Shown here in pieces: positions 48,333-56,525 of a stretch of DNA of 64,000 nucleotides. The position numbers were made by a program, and so were the translations under genes. The stretch's first letter is position 1. Every line of letters starts with the position of its first letter. Source of the DNA: Verrucomicrobiota bacterium (GTDB taxonomy: Bacteria; Verrucomicrobiota; Verrucomicrobiia; Limisphaerales; UBA9464); the NCBI GenBank assembly GCA_947454705.1, contig CANGKZ010000023.1, forward strand, positions 1 through 64,000, given 5' to 3'. The notes under the pieces were generated by a model. The model was not told the origin of the DNA and did not search any database. It was given only the letters and a program-made list of their open reading frames with translations.

Positions 48333-50128
48333 CCGATGCCCTGATCCAGCGAACGCGGGATGCGCGGCGCACTCTCGTTCGAACCCTCCATAACGAGCTC
48401 GGACCGGAAGGGCATTGGTCTGGCGAACTTAGCTCAAGCGCCCTCTCCACGGCCACGGCGGTGACTGCCCTCGCCGAGGTGGATCGCGAGGCGCATGGCC
48501 CGCTGATCCGCGGTGGACTCGCCTGGCTTGCGCGGAACATCAATGCCGACGGCGGCTGGGGCGACACCGTTCGCAGCATCAGCAACCTAAGCACCACCGC
48601 CCTCGTGTGGGCAGCCTTCGGTGCGGCGCGGGCCGATGCGGAATATCGGTCCTGTGTGGATTCCGCGGAATCCTACATTCGCACCCACGCCGGATCGCTG
48701 GAGCGCGTGGTGCCCGAAATTGAGGCACGCTACGGCAAGGACCGAACCTTCAGCGTGCCGATCAGCATGATGCTCGCGCTGAGTGGCCGGCTCGGAGCGA
48801 AGGGCTGGGATCAGGTTCGCTCGCTTCCGTTCGAACTCGCTGCGTTTCCCCGGGGTGTCTTCGGGGCGCTGCGTTTGCCGGTGGTGAGTTATGCGTTGCC
48901 CGCATTGATCGCCATCGGTCAGGTCATCCATTTCCGCACCGGCCGATGGAATCCGCTCCGCTCCCTGGCGCGAGCGAGGACGCTTCGGACGCTGATCACG
49001 CTCCAACCTCCCAACGGCGGATTCCTTGAAGCCACCCCGCTCACCAGTTTTGTGACCATGAGCCTCGCCGGCATGGGACTCGGGGATCATTTGGTGGCGC
49101 GCCGCGGTGTGGAATTCCTGCGTCAATCGGTGCGCCCGGATGGCAGCTGGCCGATCGATACCAACCTCGCCACCTGGGTCACCACGCTCTCGGTGAAAGC
49201 ACTGCACTGGGACGAGGCCGAGATCGCGTCGCCGTCGTTCCGGAAGGAAGTCGTCCGCGATTGGATTCTCGCGCAGCAATACCACGTGGTGCATCCGTAC
49301 ACCGGGGCCGCACCGGGTGGATGGGCCTGGACGGATCTGCCGGGCGGTGTGCCGGATGCCGATGACACGGCCGGCGCGTTGATCGCGCTGCATGCCTTGC
49401 GCGCGGACGTGGATGCCAAAGATGCCGCGCTGGATTCGTCGGTGACTGCTGGAATCGAATGGCTGCTCGGGCTGCAAAATCGCGATGGGGGAATCCCCAC
49501 CTTCTGTCGCGGATGGGGAACGCTTCCGTTCGATCGCAGCACTCCCGAGCTCACTGCGCACGCGCTACGCGCCTGGGCAGTCTGGCATTCGGAACTCGCA
49601 CCGGAACTGGCGTCACGCGTCGGCAAGGCGGCCCGTCGTGCGGTACTTTTTCTGGAACAATCGCAGCGGTCGGACGGTGTGTGGATTCCGCTCTGGTTTG
49701 GAAATGAGGCCGAGGCGGCGCAGGAGAATCCCGTTTATGGAACCGCGCAGGTGCTGATTGCGCTTCACGACATTCGGTCGAGCGGGTTGCTTCCGGGGTC
49801 GACCGGAACGATGGAGTCGCGGGCGGTGGACTACCTGCTTCGGGCGCAGCGGACTGACGGCGGCTGGGGCGGCGCAGTGGGTTTGGTTTCCACCGTGGAG
49901 GAAACTTCGCTCGCGCTGCGGGCATTGAAACCGGTGGTCGATGCCACCGCGGCGGTGGAGCAGGGGACCCGATGGCTTTTGGATCGGCTGGAGGAATCGC
50001 CACTGCCCCAGCCCGCACCCATTGGGTTGTACTTTGCCCGGCTCTGGTATTTTGAGCGGATGTACCCGCTGGTGTTTGCGGCCGATACGCTGGGGGCCCT
50101 GAGCGTCAGCGCGAACCCACGTGGATAA
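48329..50128 (+). CDS. Squalene-hopene cyclase-like class II terpene cyclase
   Basis: 599 aa; GTG at 48329 overlaps the previous stop (GTGA). A two-barrel protein with QW-type repeats (NINADGGWGDTV, SVRPDGSWPID, LLGLQNRDGGIPTF, LLRAQRTDGGWGG). The protonation motif of class II cyclases, DxDDTA, is present as Asp343-Ala-Asp345-Asp346-Thr-Ala (VPDADDTAGAL). Squalene-hopene cyclases are 630-670 aa and share this motif, but the rest is divergent here. A protonation-initiated cyclisation of a linear isoprenoid, possibly the product of the prenyl synthase two genes upstream, is the likely reaction. It is the last gene of the operon and is followed by repeats. Confidence 0.87.
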   Translation: MTDALIQRTRDARRTLVRTLHNELGPEGHWSGELSSSALSTATAVTALAEVDREAHGPLIRGGLAWLARNINADGGWGDTVRSISNLSTTALVWAAFGAARADAEYRSCVDSAESYIRTHAGSLERVVPEIEARYGKDRTFSVPISMMLALSGRLGAKGWDQVRSLPFELAAFPRGVFGALRLPVVSYALPALIAIGQVIHFRTGRWNPLRSLARARTLRTLITLQPPNGGFLEATPLTSFVTMSLAGMGLGDHLVARRGVEFLRQSVRPDGSWPIDTNLATWVTTLSVKALHWDEAEIASPSFRKEVVRDWILAQQYHVVHPYTGAAPGGWAWTDLPGGVPDADDTAGALIALHALRADVDAKDAALDSSVTAGIEWLLGLQNRDGGIPTFCRGWGTLPFDRSTPELTAHALRAWAVWHSELAPELASRVGKAARRAVLFLEQSQRSDGVWIPLWFGNEAEAAQENPVYGTAQVLIALHDIRSSGLLPGSTGTMESRAVDYLLRAQRTDGGWGGAVGLVSTVEETSLALRALKPVVDATAAVEQGTRWLLDRLEESPLPQPAPIGLYFARLWYFERMYPLVFAADTLGALSVSANPRG

Positions 50129-50452
50129 ATCAAAGAACGGCAGTTCGAACCGCAGATGGACGCAGATGGAAAGGGAGATAAGTCGTTCAACTGCCGGATT
50201 TTGGCCCCGGAGTTTTCTCACACGTTTGGAGTCCCTTGTTTACGCGGCTCTGCTGTTGGACGCGGGGCCACCGGAAGGTTGAAAAGTAGCCGTTTGCGTC
50301 CCTCGAGACGCGCCTCCCCGAACCGTTTGAAGACGGGACTCCAAACGAATGAGCAAACCCTCGCGGCAGCGTCGGATTCCCCTTCAACGCTTCAACTTTT
50401 TAACCCTTCAACCGCCGTTTGTAGGTTTAACCCTTCAACCGCCGTTCTCAGT
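50129..50452. repeat. Repeat region after the terpene operon
   Basis: CGCAGATGGACGCAGATGGA (50151-50170, within a motif from 50148) is the complement of the element at 39787-39815. Bases 50221-50445 are a long mosaic repeat in complement orientation with palindrome, GGACTCCAAACGA block and two TTCAAC octamer tracts. No terminator is visible after the cyclase gene apart from these. Confidence 0.8.
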
Positions 50453-50665
50453 CTAGACCAGCGTGCTGCCGTCGCGCTTCTCCAGCTTGATGAGATGCTT
50501 CTTCACCACCTCAACCTGCTTGGTGAGTTCAAACAACGCCTTGATCACTTCGGACTGCGTTGCCGGGTCGTTCAATTTTGCAACGAGCGGGTGCATGTGG
50601 GTGATCTGCGCGGAGATCTGATTGCAATCCGTGCGAAGCTGCTGAATGGCGGTCGAGGAATCCAT
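50453..50665 (-). CDS. Small coiled-coil protein
   Basis: 70 codons starting MDSSTAIQQLRTDCNQ. Heptad-like hydrophobic spacing over residues 5-62 (including VIKALFELTKQVEVVKKHLI) indicates a coiled coil. No family is recognised. It ends next to the repeat at 50445. Reading upstream would add 30 less regular residues; the ATG at 50665 is preferred. Confidence 0.5.
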   Translation of the reverse strand: MDSSTAIQQLRTDCNQISAQITHMHPLVAKLNDPATQSEVIKALFELTKQVEVVKKHLIKLEKRDGSTLV

Positions 50666-50767
50666 TTCCGAAGAAGTCCCTGATCCGCAACCGGACTGGC
50701 AAGCACGATTCGAACGAAGTCGGTAGCGGAGCTTACGGATGGGAGCAGAACCCAACAGTTCGAGAGA

Positions 50768-51589
50768 TCACTTCAACACCGTGGTGCGTTCCTGAATCCA
50801 CTTCAGGTCGCGGCTGTTTGGGACGGTCAGGTTGTGGTCGATCCGCTGTCCAAGGCTGGCCTTGCGAAAGGTCCGCGCATCAAACCACCGATGGGCCTCG
50901 GCGTGTCCATCGGTGAATCCCACCACGCCGCCCTGATTGTGGTGGGTGGCTGGTAAATGAAAGAACTGGTCGTTCGCGTTTCCGGGCATCAACACCACGA
51001 ACGCTGGCGTGCAAAGACTCTGGGGCGTCAGGTCCTGGAATTGAAACGTGTCCGCAGGGGCGGGGATTTGATCCAGCTTCTTGAAGGCCCGGTAGCGCGT
51101 GGAGAGCCGGTCCTGCATGTCCGCGTTCGGCCCGAGATACAAATTCATCGCATAGCTGCGCACCTGCGGCTGCGGACGCCCGCGACTGACGATGTACGTG
51201 GTTTTGTCCGACGGGCACTTGTAAATGTCCTTCGACTGGATGTACGGGGCGAAGGCGGCGTATTTGCGATCGACGAGGTAGCTGACGTTGGTGAAGGCAT
51301 TGACGAAATTGTGGTATCCGCCGAGGACCCAGAGCTTGGGGCCCGTGCCGGAGGCGGAATCCACCTCGCCGTTGGTGACCATCGCATCGCCCGAATCCCC
51401 GGCGTAGAGCAGCGAAGTCAGACCAAGCTGCTTCACATTGTTCAGGCATTTGATCCGCTGGGCCTGCTGCTTGGCGCTGCTGAGGGCGGGAAGAAGCATG
51501 CCCGCGAGGATTGCGATGATCGCGATTACGACCAGGAGCTCAATCAGTGTAAAGGCGCTCCGCCTCGTGCGTGGGTTCTGCAGGGGCAT
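50768..51589 (-). CDS. Type II secretion pseudopilin-like protein with H-X9-DG motif
   Basis: 273 aa. The ATG at 51589 gives a short basic leader, then the type IV prepilin signal [24 protein letters not shown], cut before Phe by prepilin peptidase. A globular domain follows. The tail holds the H-X9-DG motif (His..GGVVGFT-DG) typical of the large pseudopilin families of Planctomycetota and Verrucomicrobiota (DUF1559-related). These are probably surface-associated pseudopilins rather than pilus subunits. It stands alone, with no gsp genes beside it. The gene upstream on the same strand is a DUF4405-like cytochrome b 60 bases away. Confidence 0.88.
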   Translation of the reverse strand: MPLQNPRTRRSAFTLIELLVVIAIIAILAGMLLPALSSAKQQAQRIKCLNNVKQLGLTSLLYAGDSGDAMVTNGEVDSASGTGPKLWVLGGYHNFVNAFTNVSYLVDRKYAAFAPYIQSKDIYKCPSDKTTYIVSRGRPQPQVRSYAMNLYLGPNADMQDRLSTRYRAFKKLDQIPAPADTFQFQDLTPQSLCTPAFVVLMPGNANDQFFHLPATHHNQGGVVGFTDGHAEAHRWFDARTFRKASLGQRIDHNLTVPNSRDLKWIQERTTVLK

Positions 51590-51650
51590 GACATGGGAGA
51601 GTTCGCCAGACCCCGGAACGCTTTGCACGATCGAAAAACGGGAAGGGGAT

Positions 51651-52436
51651 TCACCCAGCCTGGGTTGGGCGCTTTCGTTCCAATCGACGTTCGACGATCA
51701 CCGTGCCGAGGGCAAACAGCCCGAGGATTCCAAGGTAGAACCCGGCCGTGGCCAGCGCGCTTGATTGGCCGCGGCGTCCATGTCCATCGCCACCCCGGCC
51801 CTCGCGGCGTCTGGGATTCGGGCGGGCAGGATCCCCACTCTGAAGTTCCCTCGACTCTGAAACCGATGCCGATGCAGGGGTGGACGCAGAGGCGTTGTTG
51901 GAGCGTGGGGTGGACCGAATTCGATACGCCTCCACACCTCCCGCGGCGAGCAGCGTGAGCAGCACTGTGGCGAGCACCCAGGGTCGAATGCGCCGCACGG
52001 TCAGTACGATCCAGTTCCAATGCAGCCCCACGTGAACCCCGACCACGCTGAGGATGAGAAATGCGAGGGTGATATGAACGGCCTGAATCCATCGCGCGTT
52101 GGGGACTCGGAGAGCGGGAAAGGCCACGCGGGAGATGAGGAGTCCGCTCACGAGAATGATTCCCATGGCGAGCAGCAGCAGCGCGTTGAGCTGGTATCCG
52201 AGTTTGACCTTGGGCGGGAGCGACGCGCGGCGGTATCGCATCGTGGTCTGCACCACCCAGTTCCAGTTCAGGAACACATGGAGGGCGAAAACGAATCCGA
52301 TGAGCGTTCCGGCGATCTCATGGAAGGGCAGGCCGCCAAGCACCCGGGTGTTGAGGAGCAGGGCGAAGGTGATGGCCATGACCAGATCGAGGGCCAGTTT
52401 CCATCGGCTGCGACGCGGAGTGGATTCTTCCATCAT
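51651..52436 (-). CDS. DUF4405/cytochrome b561-like membrane protein
   Basis: 261 aa, starting at one of two adjacent ATGs (52433 or 52436). Five transmembrane helices are seen. Two repeated helix pairs hold His residues in equivalent positions: [20 protein letters not shown] and [20 protein letters not shown]. The four histidines fit two b-type haems, as in DUF4405 and cytochrome b561-type electron carriers. The C-terminal region (about 175-230) is a hydrophilic Gly/Arg-rich linker before a final helix ([20 protein letters not shown]). Electron transfer across the membrane is likely, with the partner unknown. It lies upstream of the pseudopilin gene on the same strand. Confidence 0.82.
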   Translation of the reverse strand: MMEESTPRRSRWKLALDLVMAITFALLLNTRVLGGLPFHEIAGTLIGFVFALHVFLNWNWVVQTTMRYRRASLPPKVKLGYQLNALLLLAMGIILVSGLLISRVAFPALRVPNARWIQAVHITLAFLILSVVGVHVGLHWNWIVLTVRRIRPWVLATVLLTLLAAGGVEAYRIRSTPRSNNASASTPASASVSESRELQSGDPARPNPRRREGRGGDGHGRRGQSSALATAGFYLGILGLFALGTVIVERRLERKRPTQAG

Positions 52437-52954
52437 GCGAGTGGGTACGGACCATGGCACGCGACCCTCGGGCGCGTCACGAGTTTGCCCGCGGAAGGAG
52501 GGGTGGCGGTTCACCTGGGAAACGGGAGTTGAAGGGTTAAAATTGTTGAAGGGTTGAAGGGGAAAAAAGTGTTGTTCCCGTGCGTATGAAGTCCTGCGTT
52601 TACGGGGCTCGGGTAGGCGCGACAGCTCAATGTTGAAGTTGAGCAACACGAGGCGCGAGCGGTTCGAAGCCGCGCCCCTTTGGAGTGCGGCGGGAAGCGG
52701 AGCGCCACGCCGCTTTGGTCAACGCTAACCCGGGAACGAGGCAAATGGACCGCAGAGGCGCGGAGACGCGGAGAAGCAACGGACTGAGGTGTTTCGCTTT
52801 TGATGCGGGTGCGACGGGACCGGTCGGGTTCACATCGCGGGCGGTTTTGAAAGCGGTGTCGACGCTCCGCTCTGCCACCGCACTCCAAAATCACACGGCT
52901 TCCGTGTGAGCCCATTTTTCATTTTGAATTGAGCATTTTTAATTGGCCCCCGCC
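52437..52954. repeat. Repeat-rich intergenic region with an inverted element pair
   Basis: GTTGAAG octamers lie at 52514-52560, followed by a fragment of the mosaic repeat. The element TTTGGAGTGCGGCGGGAAGC (52679-52718) and its inverted, related copy at 52849-52890 enclose 130 bases, including a CGCAGAGGCGCGGAGACGCG repeat (52750-52775). No gene is seen. Confidence 0.8.
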
Positions 52955-53299
52955 TCATCCCACCGCCGCGGCGGCCACCTTCACCTGGTCGAGCAGCTTG
53001 TCCACCACAGTGAGAAACCGCGCCACGCCCTTGGTGACGGCGGCCGCCTTGTCGGCGGTTTTCAACACGTCGGCCAATTCCTCCTTTGCGTCGCGCACCT
53101 TCCCGAGGGAGACCGCGAGTTCGGACACTTCCGTTTTCAACGCCGCGGACATCAGCACCCGCAGCCGATGGCTCACTTCGTCGTGTTCCGTCAGCGCCGC
53201 CAGGCGAACCGGCATGGCCAGATTCGAATCGTTGACCTTCTCAAACAACGAGTCGCGCACTTCGATGAGTTGATCGATCAAATCTGATACCGTGTTCAT
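52955..53299 (-). CDS. Small all-helical protein of unknown function
   Basis: 114 aa, rich in Ala, Val, Leu, Lys and Glu, almost fully helical (LIDQLIEVRDSLFEKV, EELADVLKTADKAAAVTKGV). No signal peptide or membrane segment. It starts 12 bases after the stop of the lipoprotein gene upstream, so the two form a translationally close pair. The pattern (helical bundle next to a helical lipoprotein) suggests they interact, but no family is recognised. Confidence 0.62.
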   Translation of the reverse strand: MNTVSDLIDQLIEVRDSLFEKVNDSNLAMPVRLAALTEHDEVSHRLRVLMSAALKTEVSELAVSLGKVRDAKEELADVLKTADKAAAVTKGVARFLTVVDKLLDQVKVAAAAVG

Positions 53300-53311
53300 G
53301 GGAGGGGTTGG

Positions 53312-54313
53312 TTATTGGGCTCCAGCGCGGACTTCCTTGAAAACCGAGTTGAGAAACTTCACCCGGGCCACCGCGTGTTCCAAATCGGAGAGGTCGAGTT
53401 TTCCGTCGTCCTCGAGCAGCGCGCGATGCGCCTTGGCGATGGAGAGGCAGGATTTGCGCAGACCCACGGCGATGGCGGGACTCAATTCCTTTCCGCGCAG
53501 CGCGGTCACGTAGGCGCGCGCCAAGGCTTCCCGGTGCTCCATCCATTTTTCCCGTTCGAGAATACCGGTCGGTGCCGTGCCCAGTGAGTTCCAACGTGTG
53601 TTGAGCGAATTCATGCGCGACTGGAATTCGTTCTCCAGAACCGCAGCCAGACTCGGGCCCTTGGTGGGCGCTGTTTTGGCGTCGTCGGTTTTTGAGAAGA
53701 TCAGGGCGAGGCCGCCCAGGTAGTCGTCCAGGGGTTGCTGGGTTTTTTGGATCACCTTTCGGGCCCGGGATTGGGTCGATGCATCGATGATTAACTCTCC
53801 GAGCGTGGCGGCCACCGCAGTCAGGGTCCCGGCGCTGCTCTGGATGCGTTTCAGCTCCTCCGCGTTCGCGAAGCTTCCGAGATCGTTCAGGCTTGAGGAG
53901 GCGGCCGTGAATGACTTGGCGAGATTGATCGCGGGATCCTTGAGCTTGCCCTGATATTCGCCCGATGCGATCGCCCGAAGCGTATCGAAATAGCGCTCTA
54001 CTGCGGCCAGTTGCTGGGTGAGTGCGGTGGCGGTCTTGGGATCAATCGCGTGAGCAAAAAGGTCCGGGGTCAGCAGGAGTTGGTCGCTTGCGACCGCGTT
54101 TTGAATCTGGGTTTCGAGCGCGGTGGATTCGATCCGATCGAGGAGTTCTCCCGTGCTCGTGGCGAGTTCCGCGCTGGCGGTGTGAACTGCGGTGGCGCGG
54201 TTGGAGGGAATCGATCGGCAACCCGAATTCACCCACAGAATCGACGAGATGCAGATCCAGAACAGAAGGCTGTTTCTGAACGGTTTTCCGGTGTGAGAAA
54301 GGGACGTCTCCAT
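53312..54313 (-). CDS. Helical lipoprotein of unknown function
   Basis: 333 aa with a lipoprotein-type signal: hydrophobic helix NSLLFWICISSILW followed by VNSGC, with Cys32 as the lipidation site. The rest is largely alpha-helical, with no known domain. A small helical protein gene follows after 12 bases, which suggests they function together at the envelope. No catalytic motif is visible. Confidence 0.65.
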   Translation of the reverse strand: METSLSHTGKPFRNSLLFWICISSILWVNSGCRSIPSNRATAVHTASAELATSTGELLDRIESTALETQIQNAVASDQLLLTPDLFAHAIDPKTATALTQQLAAVERYFDTLRAIASGEYQGKLKDPAINLAKSFTAASSSLNDLGSFANAEELKRIQSSAGTLTAVAATLGELIIDASTQSRARKVIQKTQQPLDDYLGGLALIFSKTDDAKTAPTKGPSLAAVLENEFQSRMNSLNTRWNSLGTAPTGILEREKWMEHREALARAYVTALRGKELSPAIAVGLRKSCLSIAKAHRALLEDDGKLDLSDLEHAVARVKFLNSVFKEVRAGAQ

Positions 54314-54495
54314 GGGGCAACGGGTAATTTCCTCCTGATACCAACGGAATGAGAGAACCCGGCAGGGCTCGCGCCGTCAAGGTGGGACAAAGCAGCGAGT
54401 TTGAACGCCTGCGGATGGGCCCGGTCAGACTGGCTCGGAACCTGTTGCCTTCTGATCTGTAGGTCGCCTTTGCGCCCCAGAGTTCAGCAGATTCC

Positions 54496-55242
54496 TTGAG
54501 CCTCCCTGTGATCGAATCCACCGAACCCGTGTCGAAGTCCAGCGACTTCGCGGCCATTCCCGTGCTGCTGCGCGGTGAGACAGGGCGCCTCATCGGGGCG
54601 ACGCTCCATCCGGACGCGCGACGAATTGGGTTCTTGGTTCTTTGTGTCCTGTGCGGCGCAGGGCTTTACGGGAGTGCGATTGGAAGTTGGCGTGGGGAGG
54701 GACAGATGTTTTACACCGCGGTCAAAATTCCCGGAATCCTGCTCCTCACCGCTGCGGGCAATGCCGCGGTCAACGCCATGATTGCCCCGTTGCTGGGCAT
54801 CCCGATCGGGTTCCGACAGACGATGACGGCGGTGCTTTCGGGGTTCGCCATCACGGCGTTGGTGCTCGCCGCGCTGAGTCCGGTGGTGTGGTTCCAACTT
54901 TGGAACCTCCCCGCCGCCGACGCCGAATGGTCGGCCCGTGGTCGCGCCTTTTATTCCATCCAGGCCACGCAGGTGATGGTCATCGGGTTCGCCGGTGCCG
55001 CGGGAAATGCCCGGCTGTTTCAACTGCTGTGCCAAATCTCGAAGGACTGGCTCGCGGCGGCGCGGGTCTTGTTCGCCTGGCTCGCGGGAAACTTCCTCCT
55101 GGGCACGCAGATCACGTGGATTCTCCGGCCCTATTTCGGATCGCACGCACTGCCGGTGGAATTCCTGCGCGACCATCCGCTGCAGGGAAATTTCTTCGAA
55201 ACCTTTTACTACGGTCTGATGCAAACCCTCGGCGGTTCGTAG
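54496..55242 (+). CDS. YIP1-like multi-pass membrane protein (paralogue 1)
   Basis: 248 codons from a TTG at 54496; a GTG at 54508 is an alternative. Four to five transmembrane helices are predicted. The central region KIPGILLLTAAGNAAVNAMIAPLLG..RQTMTAVLSGFAITALVLAALSPVVW resembles the corresponding region of the next gene, so the two are diverged paralogues. Similar proteins occur in Acidobacteria and Verrucomicrobiota under names such as actin-binding WH2-domain protein, which has no experimental basis. Role unknown. The next gene starts 40 bases downstream on the same strand. Confidence 0.68.
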   Translation: MSLPVIESTEPVSKSSDFAAIPVLLRGETGRLIGATLHPDARRIGFLVLCVLCGAGLYGSAIGSWRGEGQMFYTAVKIPGILLLTAAGNAAVNAMIAPLLGIPIGFRQTMTAVLSGFAITALVLAALSPVVWFQLWNLPAADAEWSARGRAFYSIQATQVMVIGFAGAAGNARLFQLLCQISKDWLAAARVLFAWLAGNFLLGTQITWILRPYFGSHALPVEFLRDHPLQGNFFETFYYGLMQTLGGS

Positions 55243-55282
55243 CGCGCTGAATCCACGCCTTTCCTTTCCCACGTCCCATCGC

Positions 55283-56047
55283 ATGAATCCGAACTCCTCC
55301 ACGCCCCCCGTCCCTCCGCTGATGCCTTCGAACGACACGAGTCCTGGCTTTGGTGGTTTGATGTTCCGGTTGCTGCGTCAGCCGGCCGCACTGATGAGCG
55401 ATTCGAAGGGAGGCGAACCTGCAATGGGTTTGTTTCTGTTTACGGTGATTAGTGCGCTGGCCTACGGAGTGGTGGTGGGATCGTTCTCCAGTGGATCGAT
55501 GATCTGGAAGGTGCCGCTCAAACTGCTTTGGGGACTCGTGGCCAGCGCGGCCATCTGCACGCCGAGCCTGTACGTGTTCAGCGTTCTCGCCGGAGCGACA
55601 ATCCAAGCCCGGCAACTCCTCCGACTGGTGGGAGGGTTGCTCGCGGTTTCCACCTTGCTCCTGCTCAGCATGGCCCCGGTGGCGTGGGTGTTTTCCGAAT
55701 CCTCGAGTTCGGTGGGATTTGTCGGATTCCTGCACTGGAGCTTCTGGTTGCTCTCCATCCTCTTCGGACTGCGCCTGCTCCGCACCTGCAGCCGCGCACT
55801 GGGCGCCACCCATGTGATTCCGTTTATGGCGTGGTCGGTGATCTTTCTTCTGGTGGTGTTTCAAATGGCTACCGCCCTGCGTCCCTGGCTGGGGAAACCT
55901 TCCGGCAATGCGCCGCACGAGAAACTGTTCTTCCTGAATCATTGGTCCAAGGTCATCGATGCTCCCGCGAATCTCGCACCGCCTGAAACAGGAACGGGAG
56001 ATCGCGCCCAGGAATCACGCTCCACGGGAGAACGCTTTCCGCGCTGA
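55283..56047 (+). CDS. YIP1-like multi-pass membrane protein (paralogue 2)
   Basis: 254 aa from ATG 55283. It carries a Pro-rich N-terminal tail of about 25 residues and five transmembrane helices. KVPLKLLWGLVASAAIC..RQLLRLVGGLLAVSTLLLLSMAPVAW lines up with the preceding protein at equal positions (K.P..LL, RQ, PV.W). It lacks any catalytic motif. Tandem arrangement suggests a heteromeric membrane complex. No function is assigned. Confidence 0.68.
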   Translation: MNPNSSTPPVPPLMPSNDTSPGFGGLMFRLLRQPAALMSDSKGGEPAMGLFLFTVISALAYGVVVGSFSSGSMIWKVPLKLLWGLVASAAICTPSLYVFSVLAGATIQARQLLRLVGGLLAVSTLLLLSMAPVAWVFSESSSSVGFVGFLHWSFWLLSILFGLRLLRTCSRALGATHVIPFMAWSVIFLLVVFQMATALRPWLGKPSGNAPHEKLFFLNHWSKVIDAPANLAPPETGTGDRAQESRSTGERFPR

Positions 56048-56129
56048 GTGCATCGTTTTTTTCCCCTCCGGATTCCGCCTCAACCCTTCGCGGTTGAGGC
56101 CCCCTTTCCAGGCTGTTTGAAATGTTTTC

Positions 56130-56175
56130 TTGAAACGATTCCCACCCTCTTCAATAGTTAACCACATGGTTAACT
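56130..56175 (+). promoter_or_regulatory. Promoter and operator-like palindrome over the ArsR start codon
   Basis: TTGAAA (56130-56135) and AATAGT (56153-56158) are 17 bases apart. AGTTAACC-ACAT-GGTTAACT (56156-56175) is a perfect 8+8 palindrome that includes the ATG at 56166. Transcription would start close to that ATG, so the message may be leaderless and autorepressed. Confidence 0.6.
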
Positions 56176-56525
56176 GTTCCCCCAAGATGCTGGACCGGAC
56201 GTTCAGTGCGCTGGCGGATCCGACGCGGCGCAAGATTCTCGCGGAGCTCGCGAATGGAGAGCGCTGCGTCACGGATCTTGCCCGGCCCCACCGGATGTCG
56301 CTGCCGGCAGTTTCGAAGCACCTGCGGGTGTTGGAGCGGGCGGGACTGGTTCGACGCCACCGCTGCGGGCGGGTGCACTCCCTCAAGCTGGAAACGAAGC
56401 CGATGCAGCAGGCACAGGCCTGGATCGAGTCGTACCGCAGGTTCTGGGAGCAGAGCTTTGATCGTCTCGACGACTACCTGAAGGAATTGCAGTCCAAGGA
56501 ATCTTCCAATGAACCCAAACTCTGA
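56166..56525 (+). CDS. ArsR family transcriptional regulator
   Basis: 119 aa winged-helix regulator of the ArsR/SmtB superfamily, of the subgroup linked to SRPBCC/AHSA1 genes. The core is LDRTFSALADPTRRKILAELANGE, then the recognition helix MSLPAVSKHLRVLERAGLVRR and the wing with RCGRVHSLKLE. Metal-binding cysteines in the ELxVCDL position of ArsR are absent (CVTDLA has one Cys), so it may not sense metals. The ATG at 56166 lies inside a perfect palindrome, which suggests autorepression. The gene overlaps the AHSA1 gene by 17 bases. An alternative Met at 56187 is possible. Confidence 0.9.
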   Translation: MVNCSPKMLDRTFSALADPTRRKILAELANGERCVTDLARPHRMSLPAVSKHLRVLERAGLVRRHRCGRVHSLKLETKPMQQAQAWIESYRRFWEQSFDRLDDYLKELQSKESSNEPKL

